Source of the DNA: Mastigias papua
Taxonomy: Eukaryota; Cnidaria; Scyphozoa; Rhizostomeae; Mastigiidae
Assembly (NCBI GenBank): GCA_964019165.1
Contig: OZ025282.1
Coordinates: forward strand, 6,412,131 to 6,476,130
Direction of reading: 5' to 3'
DNA length: 64,000 nt
Part shown: one piece after another, positions 24,801 to 38,300 of the stretch
Position numbering within the stretch: the first letter of the stretch is position 1
How the letters are laid out: the number at the start of each line of letters is the position of its first letter
The notes under the pieces: model-generated
What the model saw: the letters and a program-made list of their open reading frames with translations, nothing else
Told to the model about the DNA's origin: nothing
Databases searched by the model: none
Made by a program: the position numbers and the translations under genes

Positions 24801-27800
24801 AAGGGAGAGAGAGTCAGACACAGACAGTTGTCATCCTCAAAGATTAAATTTAAAATTAAGTGTTGAGTACATAGGAGGGGGACAGGAAAGAGAAAAACAT
24901 GCATTGAATAAACTGCTGAAGGCAAGTGCTTAGTAAAACGCCCTGTTGCCTACTACTGAAGACCCCAGGTGTAAATAGACGTACCCAAGTAAAGCTACAT
25001 CGTCTTTCTGCTCAACTGGTTAGCCTGATAGATTATCTACTTTCCCATGTCATCACAGTCTGTTTTAGTGATTGACAATAGCAAACAAATAATACTGAAT
25101 CAAACATGTAACGAAAAGAATACCTTGGTACTATTCAAAATAGCCTGGAGATCGGAGCCTTTGGTATAAAGGAATTGAATGTCCATTAAAAATTGAGGCA
25201 GTTGCTGTCGCCATATGAAATTCCACTGACTAAAAGTTGAAGAAGCATTTTGTATTGAAGATGAAAGAGTGCTGGAAGTTTCTTGTTGTACGGTAACCTG
25301 AAATATGAAACACCATGTTTGTCATTCCTTAGCGCTTTGGAGTATTTTGACATGGAGAGACGTAATTGCCACAGGGCTCCCCAGTTCCATATTTCTGCTA
25401 CAAATCTCATCAAAAGTAGGCAAATGCTGCCAAATGCGACCGAACAATGCAACAATGTGAGGTACGTTGATTTGTCTGAGTACCTTAAACTACTGGCAAT
25501 GGTTCGGGAATCTATCAACATGTACGCAATATGTTGTGCGAAATTCAGTTAGTAGATTATTCTTAATATCTGCTGCTCATAGTCAGGTTGTCTCATAGAG
25601 AAGGAAAATCAAGCAGTCCTTTTGCTAAGCTTTCAACACAGCACGGAGAAAGGGTTGTTTCTAAGAAGCGTCCACTCTCGGCAGAGTTGCGGGTAGGGGA
25701 ACACTGTGTATTGGGAATTCAAAATCAAATGAAATCAAATGGAATCAAGTCAATCAGTGGAACAATATCATACCGATTGGCTAGTGGAAGTTACTGTGCT
25801 GCTGATGGTGTTGGATAGAGCCAAATCTGCATTGATATTTGAAAGCATTGCTTGATGTGTTGTCAGAGACACTTTCTTAACATCTGAAAAAGCTCTCGAA
25901 ATCAAAGCATCCATTGAGCTCGTTCTGCTTGCAAGCGTCAAAAAAACAGAAGTTGCTGTTTGTGCAGCAGCTGAAGAGAACGAAAGCAATAAAAATTATT
26001 GGTTAGAATCTTTGAAACATCATACAAGCAAAGTCAGCGACTATGATAAAGATCTACAAAGATGATTGTACAAATACCCACAAAGCTGCTTTCCTTCACT
26101 ATGGATCAAAACGGATTAGATAAGTACTGCAACATGTAACTCTCTGAGCAATTCAACACATTTTATTCAACAGCCGATATTTTATCAATGCATCTGTACA
26201 GATCCATACCAGTCAGCAGAACCTTAAATACAGACGTGCAACTACGGGGTGCGTCCTGGGGGTCTAAACCCCTACCTTTTTCCTCAAAAAGTTAAACTGC
26301 CCTTATTCTTGAGGAATTTTTGAACTGTTTATTGTTGTATTTCTGTTGGGCAGACCTGCCTGTAATCTGTTAAACATGAAACTTTCTGTACGATTCCTTT
26401 GCTTCTAATTCTGAAAAATAAGATGTCAAGATACACTCTTTAAAAAGTATTTAATAAGTCTGTCCTTTTTGGTTAATTAGGCCGCTGCCTCAAAAATTCT
26501 TAATTTCGCGCTTGAAGTATGAACAGTGTTAAAATATCTTCTATGTGAATGCTCTTCTACATTTCAACTACTAAAAGTACTATTTGATTCATTCTGCTTT
26601 TTCATTAGATACTCGCTTGCTATAGTGGCAAATTATGTGTATATCTACAATAAAAGTACGCAGTAAAATGTGGATTCGCTGCATGCTTATGAAAGGCTGA
26701 CATATACGACGGGAATCAAACTGTAGTGTCTTACTTTGGGTGAGGTTTGCCGCATCAATTGCCGAAGTCTCCACAGATTTCATTCTTGCAACATTTGCAT
26801 TTGCAACTGGTACCATGCTACTAGCGTTCTGAGAAATTCTTGAGACCTGCAAACAACCATGCGCACTCTACATAAAGTTTTCAAAGTAGCTTGTCGCTCT
26901 GAGGAAGGATTAGAAGTTCTGAGGACATGAAGCATTGCTACCAATTCACAAATTCAATCTTTATAGGAATTAAAAGCTATCTTCTTGGAAAAGGAATGCC
27001 TACAAAAGACTGGGATGTTTGGAATTTTGTAAATTATAGAAGTCTTTTCTGATAAAGTTTTTCCAGTTCAAGGTTATTCCGAAGTGGCATTGAGGGTAAA
27101 CACACATGGGCCCACGAACATGATATATGTAGGATTGAAAAGTCTGTTGGTACTACAGAACTTCACTATAGCACGAAAAAGCGGAAACATTCTTTAAGCA
27201 TACTGAAAGCTTTTTTCGTCCGACACTCGTCAGAGTATGAAACGTCGGATAACAACCGAAAGGTGAACCGAAATATATAGCCAGATGCGGGTGCACGTGA
27301 TATGATGAATAATGCGTCTATTAGGCCCTGTGATTGGCCAATTAGCACCTATTCACCATTGTTTACTTGAAGAGTCCAAGTGAAAAAACGAACTCTTTTT
27401 GTTTACACAAGACTGGGTTTTGAGTTTTAATGTAAACTGATTCCAAACCACCTAAATGAAAGGACGATCTTGCTTGCCCAATAATCCGAAACTTATCGTC
27501 TGTATACGTTTTGGCGCATTCTGGGTTTTCAATGAGATGTTGTCCTATGGCCGAATCACTTTTCATTTTAGAATTAGAGTTTTTACACATACGAGGTGGC
27601 TGTTCTCTTGTTATAGTGTTTTTCGTCCTGATGCTCGTGGGTACATAATATGTGGGATTATAAGCCTATCAAATGAATTTAAGTTCAATAAACATTAAAA
27701 AGTCACATACAGTTGAGAGAAGATTGCTGTGCCTGCTACGCAAGGGAGATAGGTAACTATTTATTAACAGCTGATAGTCTGACTGCCCTTTCGAAATTCT

Positions 27801-30800
27801 TTCACTGTAAAGAGCTCCATTGACCTGAAAACATGAAAAAAATACATAGTTGTGACAATGACTTAGATATTAATGTCTAATCACTTTAATCTCATTTTAT
27901 CATTTGTTATGTTTTGAAAATATCTTGTATCAGTTGATTTAGCTATAAAGGAATTTAATGTTACACAGTTTAATTGAACTGAGACTGATCTCAGCGAGCA
28001 CTTGAAGCTGAGACCTCTCTAGCGAAATCTAGCTAGCACTAACAAAACAATTGAAAATTCTCGCCAATCGAAATCGTAGAGTTTGCTACATTTATTTTAT
28101 CCGGTGAATTTTACATGATACATTCAAATTTATTATCAAATATCCTTGAAAAAGGCCTTGCATGAAAACCATCAGAATTAAGGAACAAGATCATAACATT
28201 ACTTGTAAATTCTTTGCAATGTTTTGTAGCCTAACGACTTCTGCTTGCAACAGTGACAACTGTTTTGTTTCGTTGATTCTTGACTGGATAATGCCTAACT
28301 GAAGCTTTTGTTGGCTAACCAAATCTTGCATCTGCCTTGTGCACAATGAGCACTCTAAAAATACATCAAAGTTGGAAAATATAAACCAACAGAAAATGGT
28401 ATTAAAAGATTGTTTTATAATTTTTAACTTTTTGGTTAGAGCACAAAATTGATCAAAGTCATAAAATTAGCATCGTAGAAAAGGACTCTTGAGCATCATT
28501 CTAAAATAAATTTATGGGTCATCTAAAACGAAGAGGAAGAACAATAAACATAATACTTTTTAAGCTGAAGGTGCATTCTTGGCCTAATCTTTATATGCTT
28601 ATACATTTGTAAATCCCACAAGCTAGGGTGTACTTTATTCATTAGACCTTTATTAGTAAAACAATAGAAATATATAGAAAGTTAAGAAATTTGTAAGTTT
28701 TTCTAAACATTGCTTACGTTGGCATCCAGAAGATGAGAAGCTGACATATTGTTTCATACACCCATTACATGTTCTCCCAGTAACACCTGGCTTGCATTGA
28801 CACTGCCCTGTTACATCCCTACTGCAAACTGTCCCAGATATAGTACCAACAGGGTCGCAAGTACACGCTTGAATAGGGAGAGATGACTAAGCTTTGTGAC
28901 ATTAGTTTTCAAAACAGTTAGTTTAATAACGCTATGTTTGACAAAGCGGATATGGCAAGCATATGTTGGATGATGAAGTGATAAATGACATTGCAAAAAA
29001 ATGAATGAACCAATCAATCGATCAATAAATGAAGGAATGAATGAATAGGATAACACAATTGTTGCGTAAACCACGAAAAGAATCAGTGATTTTCTGTTTA
29101 AATGAGAGAATTCAAGAGTACAGAATAGGACACATTGAAAGCTTCAACTTACAATTGAAGGAATCAAAAAGGAGTATCATGTACTAGTGATATGGAGTAG
29201 ACCAATGAATGTTCACCTTTCAGTACGTCAATAAGGAAATAGTAAATCTACGAAAAATATGGCTTTATGAAAAACCTACGTTGACAACTCATCGATGGGA
29301 GACCATAGTAGCCAGCATTACAGATATCGCACTTGAGACCACCAGCGTTAACAGTACAGTTGCACTGACCAGATGAGAAACACTGCGGAGTAGTCGAGCC
29401 AATCAGATTGCAATTGCACGGGAAGCACCCGGTCGACATTAGGCCATAATAGTTTGGCTAAAAGAGATTCCAACATCAAATTATATTATCATAGTTTAAG
29501 AGCCAACAATACGTAGAAGCTACATAGACTTTCTAGACAGTCGAATAAATAATGGAATATCAAATTGTCCTGGTTTCTATATTCTTTCAAGGTCTTCCAA
29601 CTCAGTTTCCTGAAAAATCTCGAAGAGACATCGATTTTTGGTGCAGGACTTGTAGCTAACACTATCTAAAAGGCCAGTTTGAGCTTTGTTCCTTTTTATG
29701 ATTTGGTAGTACGTGCCAAGCATGACTTACCGCGACCGGTCAAGAGATACGTCTGGATAATCCCATCTTTCTCTTGCATTAGGAGCGAATGAATTTCTTA
29801 ACAACCTTTTATAATTTGGGAGCAGTCATCGTTTCTCCCAGAGATTTAATAATTACATCTATTTAAAGTACTGATTTAAGGGGGATCGTCAAAAGCTTAT
29901 ATGTAGAATTGAACCCTTAAACATTAAACATACCAAACATCTGTCACATTTCAAGCCAACAACACCAGATTTGCAAAAGCATTGACCAGACTTCGAATGG
30001 CAGGTTTGGTTCAGTGAGCCATATATATGACAGTCGCACGCTGCAATGAAGGGAGGTAAATTGCATATTTTTAAACAGTTGATATAAATGCAATCTTTCG
30101 GGTACTTTCAGCTTTCAGCTCAATTAATGCTGCAAAATGAAGTATTGCTGAAAATACCTTTCCCAACCAGAGGCAGTGCTACGGGGAGGACTGAGAATCA
30201 ATTTTGTAATTCGTCCAAGTTTGAGTGGAAACGTTTTGAAGAGGTGGGGGTTTTGTAGTAAAGTATAATTCATCATTATGCTATATCACTACCATTTACA
30301 TTGTTTTGTCACTGTTATATTATATCATTGCCGTCTGCATAGTTTCTTGTGACTCTTTAATAGCATATTTTATTAAACAATGTAATAATAGGCATGGCAA
30401 AAAGGGTGCGATCTGTCAAAGTTCCCCTCTCAGTCTGCGGTATCTGTCGCCACCCCTGATCTCAGCCAAATAATGAAATTAAATTAATGCAAACATGAAA
30501 ACAGCACACAATAGCTCAATAAGCACAGTTTATGGACGTCCATAAAAGGAGAAATCTTATGACTGAAATTATTAGCCTGTTTATTTTATCCATTTGCTGA
30601 GATTTATTGAACTAGATTCAGCTGTCTTGATTTTCCTTTTCAACACACTCCGATCACACCCCGGCCACACCCCGTCTAAGTATAGCCAGACAGTACAGAG
30701 AGGGGTTAAAGTGCTATTCATTAAAGATCTGCAAGAAAATATACACGAACATAGATCGTCTATACCATATCTTGCAAAAGCTTACGTTTGCAGGTCTGAG

Positions 30801-32302
30801 TTAGAGCATCCCCATAAAAGCCAGTCTTGCAGAGCTCGCATCTCGTCGACGTTGAATTGTTGGCACAGTTAATGCAGTCTCCATTGCGATAGCATTCATC
30901 ACTGTTATTGCTGCAGGCACATGGATCACATACTCGACCAACTGTATTGTTTGGACATTGACATATACCCGTTACAGTGTCACAAATCTTGTTTGGACCT
31001 TTGCAGTCACAAGCTGAAACACAATAGGAAAGATACCAACGTAAAATGTCTCTCTTCGTAAAAAAGTAAAGAAAATAAAGCTAATGCATAAACTTTCACA
31101 CGAATAAATGAATAAGCTGAAGTGGTACAGTAGCAAATGTTGCTCTTGATGCCTGATTTTGTTATGGAAGAAGACACCTTACAAAGCTTCCTTGAAAACA
31201 TTAACGGTATCATAAAGAACAATCCTTAATGTTGAAAGACATACGTTTGCATCCAGTCGCTGAAAAGTCATAGAATCCAGGTAGGCATGATGAGCAATCT
31301 CTTGTACCAACGCCTTGTTTACAATGACATTGTCCACCGTATGTTTGACATGTTGAGTTGATGGAGCCAACTGAGCTGCAATTGCAGGCTGAAATGAAGA
31401 AAATAGATGAAATCTGAAGAAAATGGATAAAATCTTCGAAGTATGACAACATGATAAACTCATTTTCATAACAATTACCATCATTGGCTGCATTCATAGT
31501 ATTCATTGTATTATAGATTCAATAACATAACCTCGCCAAGTAATTATTATTATTTGCCATCAAAGTTTGCTAGTTTAAACTCTTAATAAAGCCAACACTC
31601 ACGCAGGGCACCATTGTTGAAGAATGTTGTTAGACTGTAAACATTTGATAAACAACGTTGCTCGTTTGATGTTCCAATTCTAAAAGAAACGATTTAGATC
31701 AAAAGAAAGTTATTCCAGGTTAAACATCAATCTGGAGCAGGTATATGAGTTGTATATATCTTTGTGAATAGATCATTTGCATGTAGTTCTGTCGATCTGT
31801 CGAGGGCAAATGGCTATATTTTAATCCTTGTATGAAATCAAATACGACAGCAAATTACCTCAAAATGAGCCCTAGCAAATGTTATTACTGAGCAAGGTGA
31901 AAATGTCCAACACCATACCTCATATCGTTACTTGTGACGTTGCAATTGGCCAGAAACCAGTCTCTATTTACAGCATTCAAGATTGATGCCGTGTAAAAAA
32001 GTTGTGGAATGAGAAATATCCTTTCCTATCAAAGGTAGAATAGCTAGGATTATATCAAGCCTATTAAATTAACAGAAACAGAATATTAATCGATATACAG
32101 TAGATTGGATATAAGATCTTTGACATTTAAATGTTTAAACTCAAGGGAGCGGAATATCTTGTGGCTTGTCTTGGTTATTAACCACTCCACTCGTATACCT
32201 GGTCACAGAGTGGTTGAGATAATAGAATACAGTATAGTGCAATATACATATAAATAAACTTGTATACATATATAAATGATAAATGCATTTCTTAAATATA
32301 CC

Positions 32303-32341
<39 letters not shown>

Positions 32342-35300
32342 ATACATGTATTTAATTTATAATATAAAGATGTTGTATGCAGTTACATGCCTCTGTAAAG
32401 ATCGTAGTATGCTACACCTTCTAGTATACACTATGCGGGGTCACACAAGGATAACTCTGTACTATACTGACAAAAAGGATTACGCTGTAGCTTGATTTGT
32501 TACTCATTGGGTCTCATCATTTTGGAAACTATTGCAATAAAGTACTTACAATCTGCAAAGCTAGTTCCTCAGATGATGATGAGACAGCAGCGCTCCACAT
32601 GCCAGAATCCAATGTAAATTCACTGTTGCCACGGACATGGAAAACTGCAAAGCACTCTGTATCACATCTAGTAACATTAGCTGTTGGAAGGAGTTCCGGC
32701 GATAGTACTATGACACCCTTTTGGAGCTTTAATGTAAGTACTTGGTTAATACTGGTGGCCATGCTGTAAGCGGCGTAGATTTTATAGATGGTCTTTTTGG
32801 GTACAAAGATCGTCGTGCGCAAGGAAAACTAAGATGCAAATGAGAAAAAGCTGCCAAAATGAAAACAGATTAGTCAAATGAACAAGATATGGTCCAATGT
32901 GCATATGAGTTTAGATTATGATGTAAGGCAAAAAGGCAAGGAGTTAGGGTAATGAAATGCAACAGCTAGGAAAGAATAAAGATAACTAAAGTCACATATG
33001 ACTATCATATTTAGTTGTGACATGCCAAGAGTCAAGGACAAAGAGATTGACCCACCGATTCACCTCAAATGTAATTTTGTTACACAGAGTATCTAGCTGT
33101 TATTTCACTTATTCATTTGTAAACAGAGCATTTGTAGTCAAAGTAAACAAATATAATTCTACTTCTTTCAAAATGTTATAATGCTTACTGTATCAAGAGT
33201 GCTGACATTTAATAAAACCCTACCTTGTAGATAGCTATATAGTTAGCTCAAACTCTTTAATAACACTCAGTAGTTATAAGATTGCATATAATAGCAAGTA
33301 GTAATTGTTTTCCAGTCGAAATGTAAAGCTTGAATGTCACTATTCTTATTCATATCCCCAGAAAAATGACTTACGCCCTGCATTTAACATCGAAATAGGT
33401 TGTTTTTAAGGAGAAAAGTTGATATTTGAAAGTGATTCAATATGTAATATACTAACATTTCAAAATGAGGAATATAGAAATTAACAAAGTTAAAGAACAA
33501 AAGAAACTAGGAGCTGGCAAAATAATTGAACTCTATCTTTTATTGACACAGGTGAATGGAAATGTTGTGGTCAGTATTGGGATGAGATAACGAGCTCATT
33601 TAAATATGCAACTAAAAGATAAAGTCAGGCAACTTACTGAAGCAGATGCAAAAAGGCTCCTTGATCCGGAAATGAAATGCATGGTTGAATAATAATAGCC
33701 AGTAGATACACTGGAATGGAATATACTTCAATTTTGCAATAAATCTTATCTACCGATGCAACCCTGAGAGCGGAAACATTATCAATCTTGCACATTGTTC
33801 ACTGTCATGAGGTTGATAAATAACATATGTTTAATATAGGCACTCAGCTAAATAAATTTAGATACCACAATCACAATTTTATTTCAGTCTGGCTGATACT
33901 CTCTCTAAATCTCAATGCGTTTAAATACCCATGTGTTTAACAAGGCAACTCCTCTCATATACAGAATAATTCGAAAAATCCAGTCATGTAATACGGAAGA
34001 CTCTGGATATAACGAACCTGGAAGGAAAATTAGAATAGTTTGTTATATCGAATGTTTGTTAGATCGAACATTGGAAAAAGTTCGGGAGCTTTTGTCTCAG
34101 AGGTGTTTATTTGCATATATTTGGTTCGTAAAACCGAGAGTTCGGTACAAAAAAGTTCGTTGTATAGAAAAGATTTATAAGAATTTCGTTAAAGTAAAGC
34201 GTAGAGAAGTGGACTTCGGCTCGTAAAAACGAGATGCTCGCTATATCGGGGGTTCAAAATATCGACAGTCTACTGCATTGTATTTTGATCAGGTCTGCTT
34301 TATCTAATCCCCCCTGGCATAATGAATCTGTAATGTCATACCTTTGGCATGTTCTCCCAGTGAGGAAAGGTCTGCATGGACATTGACCTGAGTTCCTGTT
34401 GCATGCAAACGAAGACGAAGCACCAACATCGCAGCTACAAGCTAAAATTGAAATGAGATAATTGCCCCATAGCCCAGCTAATCAATCACCCTATCAAGAA
34501 ACACATTCTAACCACAATAATCAATCCAAAAGTCAGTCAGCAAGTCACCCAGTAAGTTAATCAATCAATCAATCAATTGATCAATCAATCAATCAATCAA
34601 TCAATTAATCAGTCAGTCAGCCAGTCATTCACCTAGTCAATCGATCAATCATCTGCTAACAAATAAATTATCTATTTATTCAATAGGCTGATTATTCAAT
34701 CTTTTATTCACTTACTAAATCATTAAAGAATCAGGTCACAAATGAATCGAATGATCAATAAGAAACCAACAGTCTTTATGTTTCTTTTTTATAAATACAC
34801 ATTAATCAATGCATTGCAAGTAATAGCAAAGAGTCTGTTGGCTTTATATCAATTTAGACTATGAGCTTCTGCTATAATTGGATATTTATTTCAGTTCTAA
34901 ATACTAATTGTTTCACCGAGTAGGAAGCTATGTCAATCGGTCAATCTGTCAATTAAGTAATTGATCAATGAAACAATCAGTGAATTAACCAGTGAATGAA
35001 TTTGCTTCACTAAATTAACCCTCTTTCTTATATTATAGTTAGCTTAGCATTTTCTCATAATTTGAGACAATGCTATCCAGTTTGTAGGTTTATGCTTACA
35101 TTGGCATCCAGTAACATCCAAGTCCGATAGACCATAATAACCCTCTTTGCATTGGCTGCAGTTTCTTAACTCGACATTTTGCTTACAACTGCATTGACCA
35201 AAGAAATCCTATAACATAAAATGAAGGTAGGAACACCGCAAGTGGGCAATTGATTGGAAAAGAATTATAATTGATATGAATGAAATAGAAGAACCGCTCT

Positions 35301-38300
35301 TCTAGCAAATTATTCTTGGTAAAGGAGGATGGGTAATTTAAAACGATAAAAACAGCGAAGAACAAACTTATAGAACAAACAAACAAATAAACTATTGCGC
35401 AGTTTATTGCATTTCTTTACCTTGTTACAAGTGCTGTTTCGGTTTATTGTTCCAGGCAAATGGCAATCACATGCTAGAAAAATCATGATAATAAGTATAA
35501 TGAAAAAGCTGTATGATTACATCACCTACAACACAGAGCAATACCTCCAGTAACTAAGGGATTATACCACCTATTACACAGGACGACAACTGCGGTAGCT
35601 ATAGGTTTTTGCAGCTACCCCAGGCAAGAGCTATAGACATTCTTAATTCGTCTTATTTAAAGATTTGTTCACAAGACCTCTATTATAGCTGCTAAATCTC
35701 AAACAGTAAACTATTAATTTTCTCAATCTAAATATAATATAGTATAAATACTAATAGATATAATACAATATAATATAATAGATATAATGATATAAAACAA
35801 ATACAATAAATATAATCACAATAAATATAATAAATATGATTTAAATATAATGTAAGGTGAACATCAATGAAACATCAATACAGTCTAAAATGTTACCAAT
35901 AATTTCTAGGTTAGATGTTTGAAATATCATAGCAAAACAATGCACTTACGTAAGCAACCCTGGGGATTTCCTCCTTCCAATCGATAATATCCATTTTTGC
36001 ATTCCCTGCACGTTTTACCAGTAACATGCAATTTGCAAAAGCAGTCACCAGATTTCTATGTAGATATTGAATTCAATAATATCGAGGTATGATTCAATGT
36101 AAGGTTAAAACAATTACACTATCTGGCCCTCTCTCTCCTTATGCAGATGTCGGTAAGGATAAGTATCATCTGCTCTCAAAAAGTTAATTTTCTATGAGTT
36201 AGTTCTATTGTATTGTCATTGAAGATAAAGAAAAGTGCAAACCAAACCTAGCATGATGATCAAATTGAATACCTTTCCGGTAAATTTTTGCGCGCTCACT
36301 TCATCTCTGATGCATTCAAGAAAGTCATAGCCTAGTTGGTTGGTTGTTCCATTGGCAAAGCATCCACAGGCTGAAAAATATTCAATAAGGTTCTTTGAAA
36401 TCAAAGAGGGAGGAAGCTGTAAGCTTTTCACTGGTTGAGCACTCAATAGACAATTCATTCACTTAAAGTCATGATTAATACAGTTAACCTAAACACTTCA
36501 ACTCAAAAAGTCAATAAATTGGAAACAGTTTGTAGGACAGTGAAGAAATGAATCAGTCAATGAATCCCCCAAAATTGCTCGATTGTTCTTTAAATAAATG
36601 ATGCAGCCAGTCTTCACCGACAAATCGGCGAGAAAACTTCACTGACTTGTATATTTTGTACAAAGCTGCTCGCTTAAGTGTTTGTATGAAAACAAATGTA
36701 CTTACCAATGCACGAATCTGTTAAGTTTCTTGCTCTACCTTCTGGTCTATAGTAAAACTTTCTACAATCCTGGCAATTGATTCCTTCGGTGTTATGCTTA
36801 AAAATTAAAAAGTTTTTACTCGATAACACCGTGTGATGAAAATGCATTGGCATCTGTCAAGAATCAGCGGAAAATCGTTTTAGCAGATAAATCCCAACTG
36901 TATTCAGACGTAGAAAATGGATTTCCTTGCAATTCGTGCATGCTACGAAAGCATATTCGCCTACATATTTATCAAGTTAGGTGACTTAGGCTCCATATGG
37001 TGATAACAAGTGATTGAATAGACACATGTCTTACGAACAAAAGCTGTGATAATCTAAAAAGCCACTCATGCAGTTTTCATGGGGGAGTAAATGTTTTGGT
37101 GGGAGACAAGATGAAAGTAAAATAACTTTGAAAAATATAAATAACAACACAATGTAGATACCTGACAATCAATGCAGACACCTCCGCCAGAATAATTGCC
37201 ATTAATATCTAAACTTTGAAGTAAGGTAGCGACAGTAGCATTGTACACACATGTGCTACTATGATCAAAGCAGTTGCATTCTGAAGGAATAATGAATAGC
37301 TGTTACTAGTCAAGTATATAGACCAATGAACAATACAATGCTTGACAAAAGCTTCCCGTATATAACTGCTAATTGTAGTTTCAAGCAGACAGAGGCAGCG
37401 AGCAATATCTTGATAACTAAAAAGCTAAAAAGTGTTCTAATCAAAGCTTTTATTGGTGTAAAGCGGTAAGAGCGAAACTAGAGACAGGTGAGAAGATGAT
37501 GTGTTCTTTCATTGAGTAATTCACGTGAAAAGGTTTGCTGCATATAAATAACTATAATCAAAGAAAGACACATTGTTGGGAGGGGAGGGAAAGGGGAGGG
37601 AAGGGAGGGGGAGGGCAGGGAAGGGAGAACACATGCTACTACTAGTACTTACTCTTGCACGCAGTACTAGAATCAGGTTGCCATAAAGGACCACTCGAAG
37701 GCTTCCATAGATACTGGTTGAAACCAGGACAACAGCGATCGCACTTTGGGCCACATGTATTATCAGCACATTGGCATTCTCTTAGACCAGTTGTTGTATT
37801 CACTGGACAAATGTTTCCATTCCCATGACCATTACAGTTACAAGTGCTGATAACATTTATCTCACGAACAACGTAATGATGCTGTGAAATGTTGAAATAC
37901 AAAGATATTAAGTTATGACTCCAAAGACATACGCTAAGATACAGTTTAAGATCTCATAAAATTTCAAAATCCTATGTGACTAGTACCAAACTTTGCTACG
38001 CATCATCCAGTTTACAATAAGTTTCTATTACAAGAATATGCACCCTGTCGGAATTCAACATTCAGTGCAATTTCTCTGTTACTTTAATTTATGCTGTTTT
38101 TATATCTACTCCAGTTATAGACTTCTACAATCACTTTATTCTACATCGTCAAGATTACTGGTTAAGTTAACAGGGCACAATACATATCAGTAGTTCTACA
38201 GGTTTACTACAGACAGGTAGTCTTGTTGAAGTAAATAGAACTAAAATTGAAATTAGATTGAAATTGAAAGCTAGGAAAGGTTCTCGTTCTGTTGCACATG

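Larger units (their letters stand above)
28718..37653 (-). other. Laminin alpha exons 7-22: LE repeats and LF domain
   Basis: Exons: 37162-37280, 36706-36796, 36273-36370, 35950-36055, 35421-35473, 35100-35208, 34342-34441, 33638-33710, 32550-32828, 31919-32025, 31603-31679, 31245-31388, 30786-31013, 29934-30040, 29280-29457, 28718-28867. They encode about ten eight-cysteine laminin-EGF repeats (eleven with the one in exon 6), for example CNCNLIGS..CSSGQCNC and CTCDPVGT..GQCQCKPGV. LE rods space the LN tip from the trimer. Exons 14-17 (residues ~539-717) replace an LE stretch with a globular domain: FSLRTTIFVPKKTIYKIYAAY, ERIFLIPQLFYTASIL and LTTFFNNGAL just before CNCSSVGS. That ending matches the LF domain of vertebrate alpha3/alpha5 chains. 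The domain is short, about 180 residues. Many introns here are phase 1, as expected for LE modules. Confidence 0.88.
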
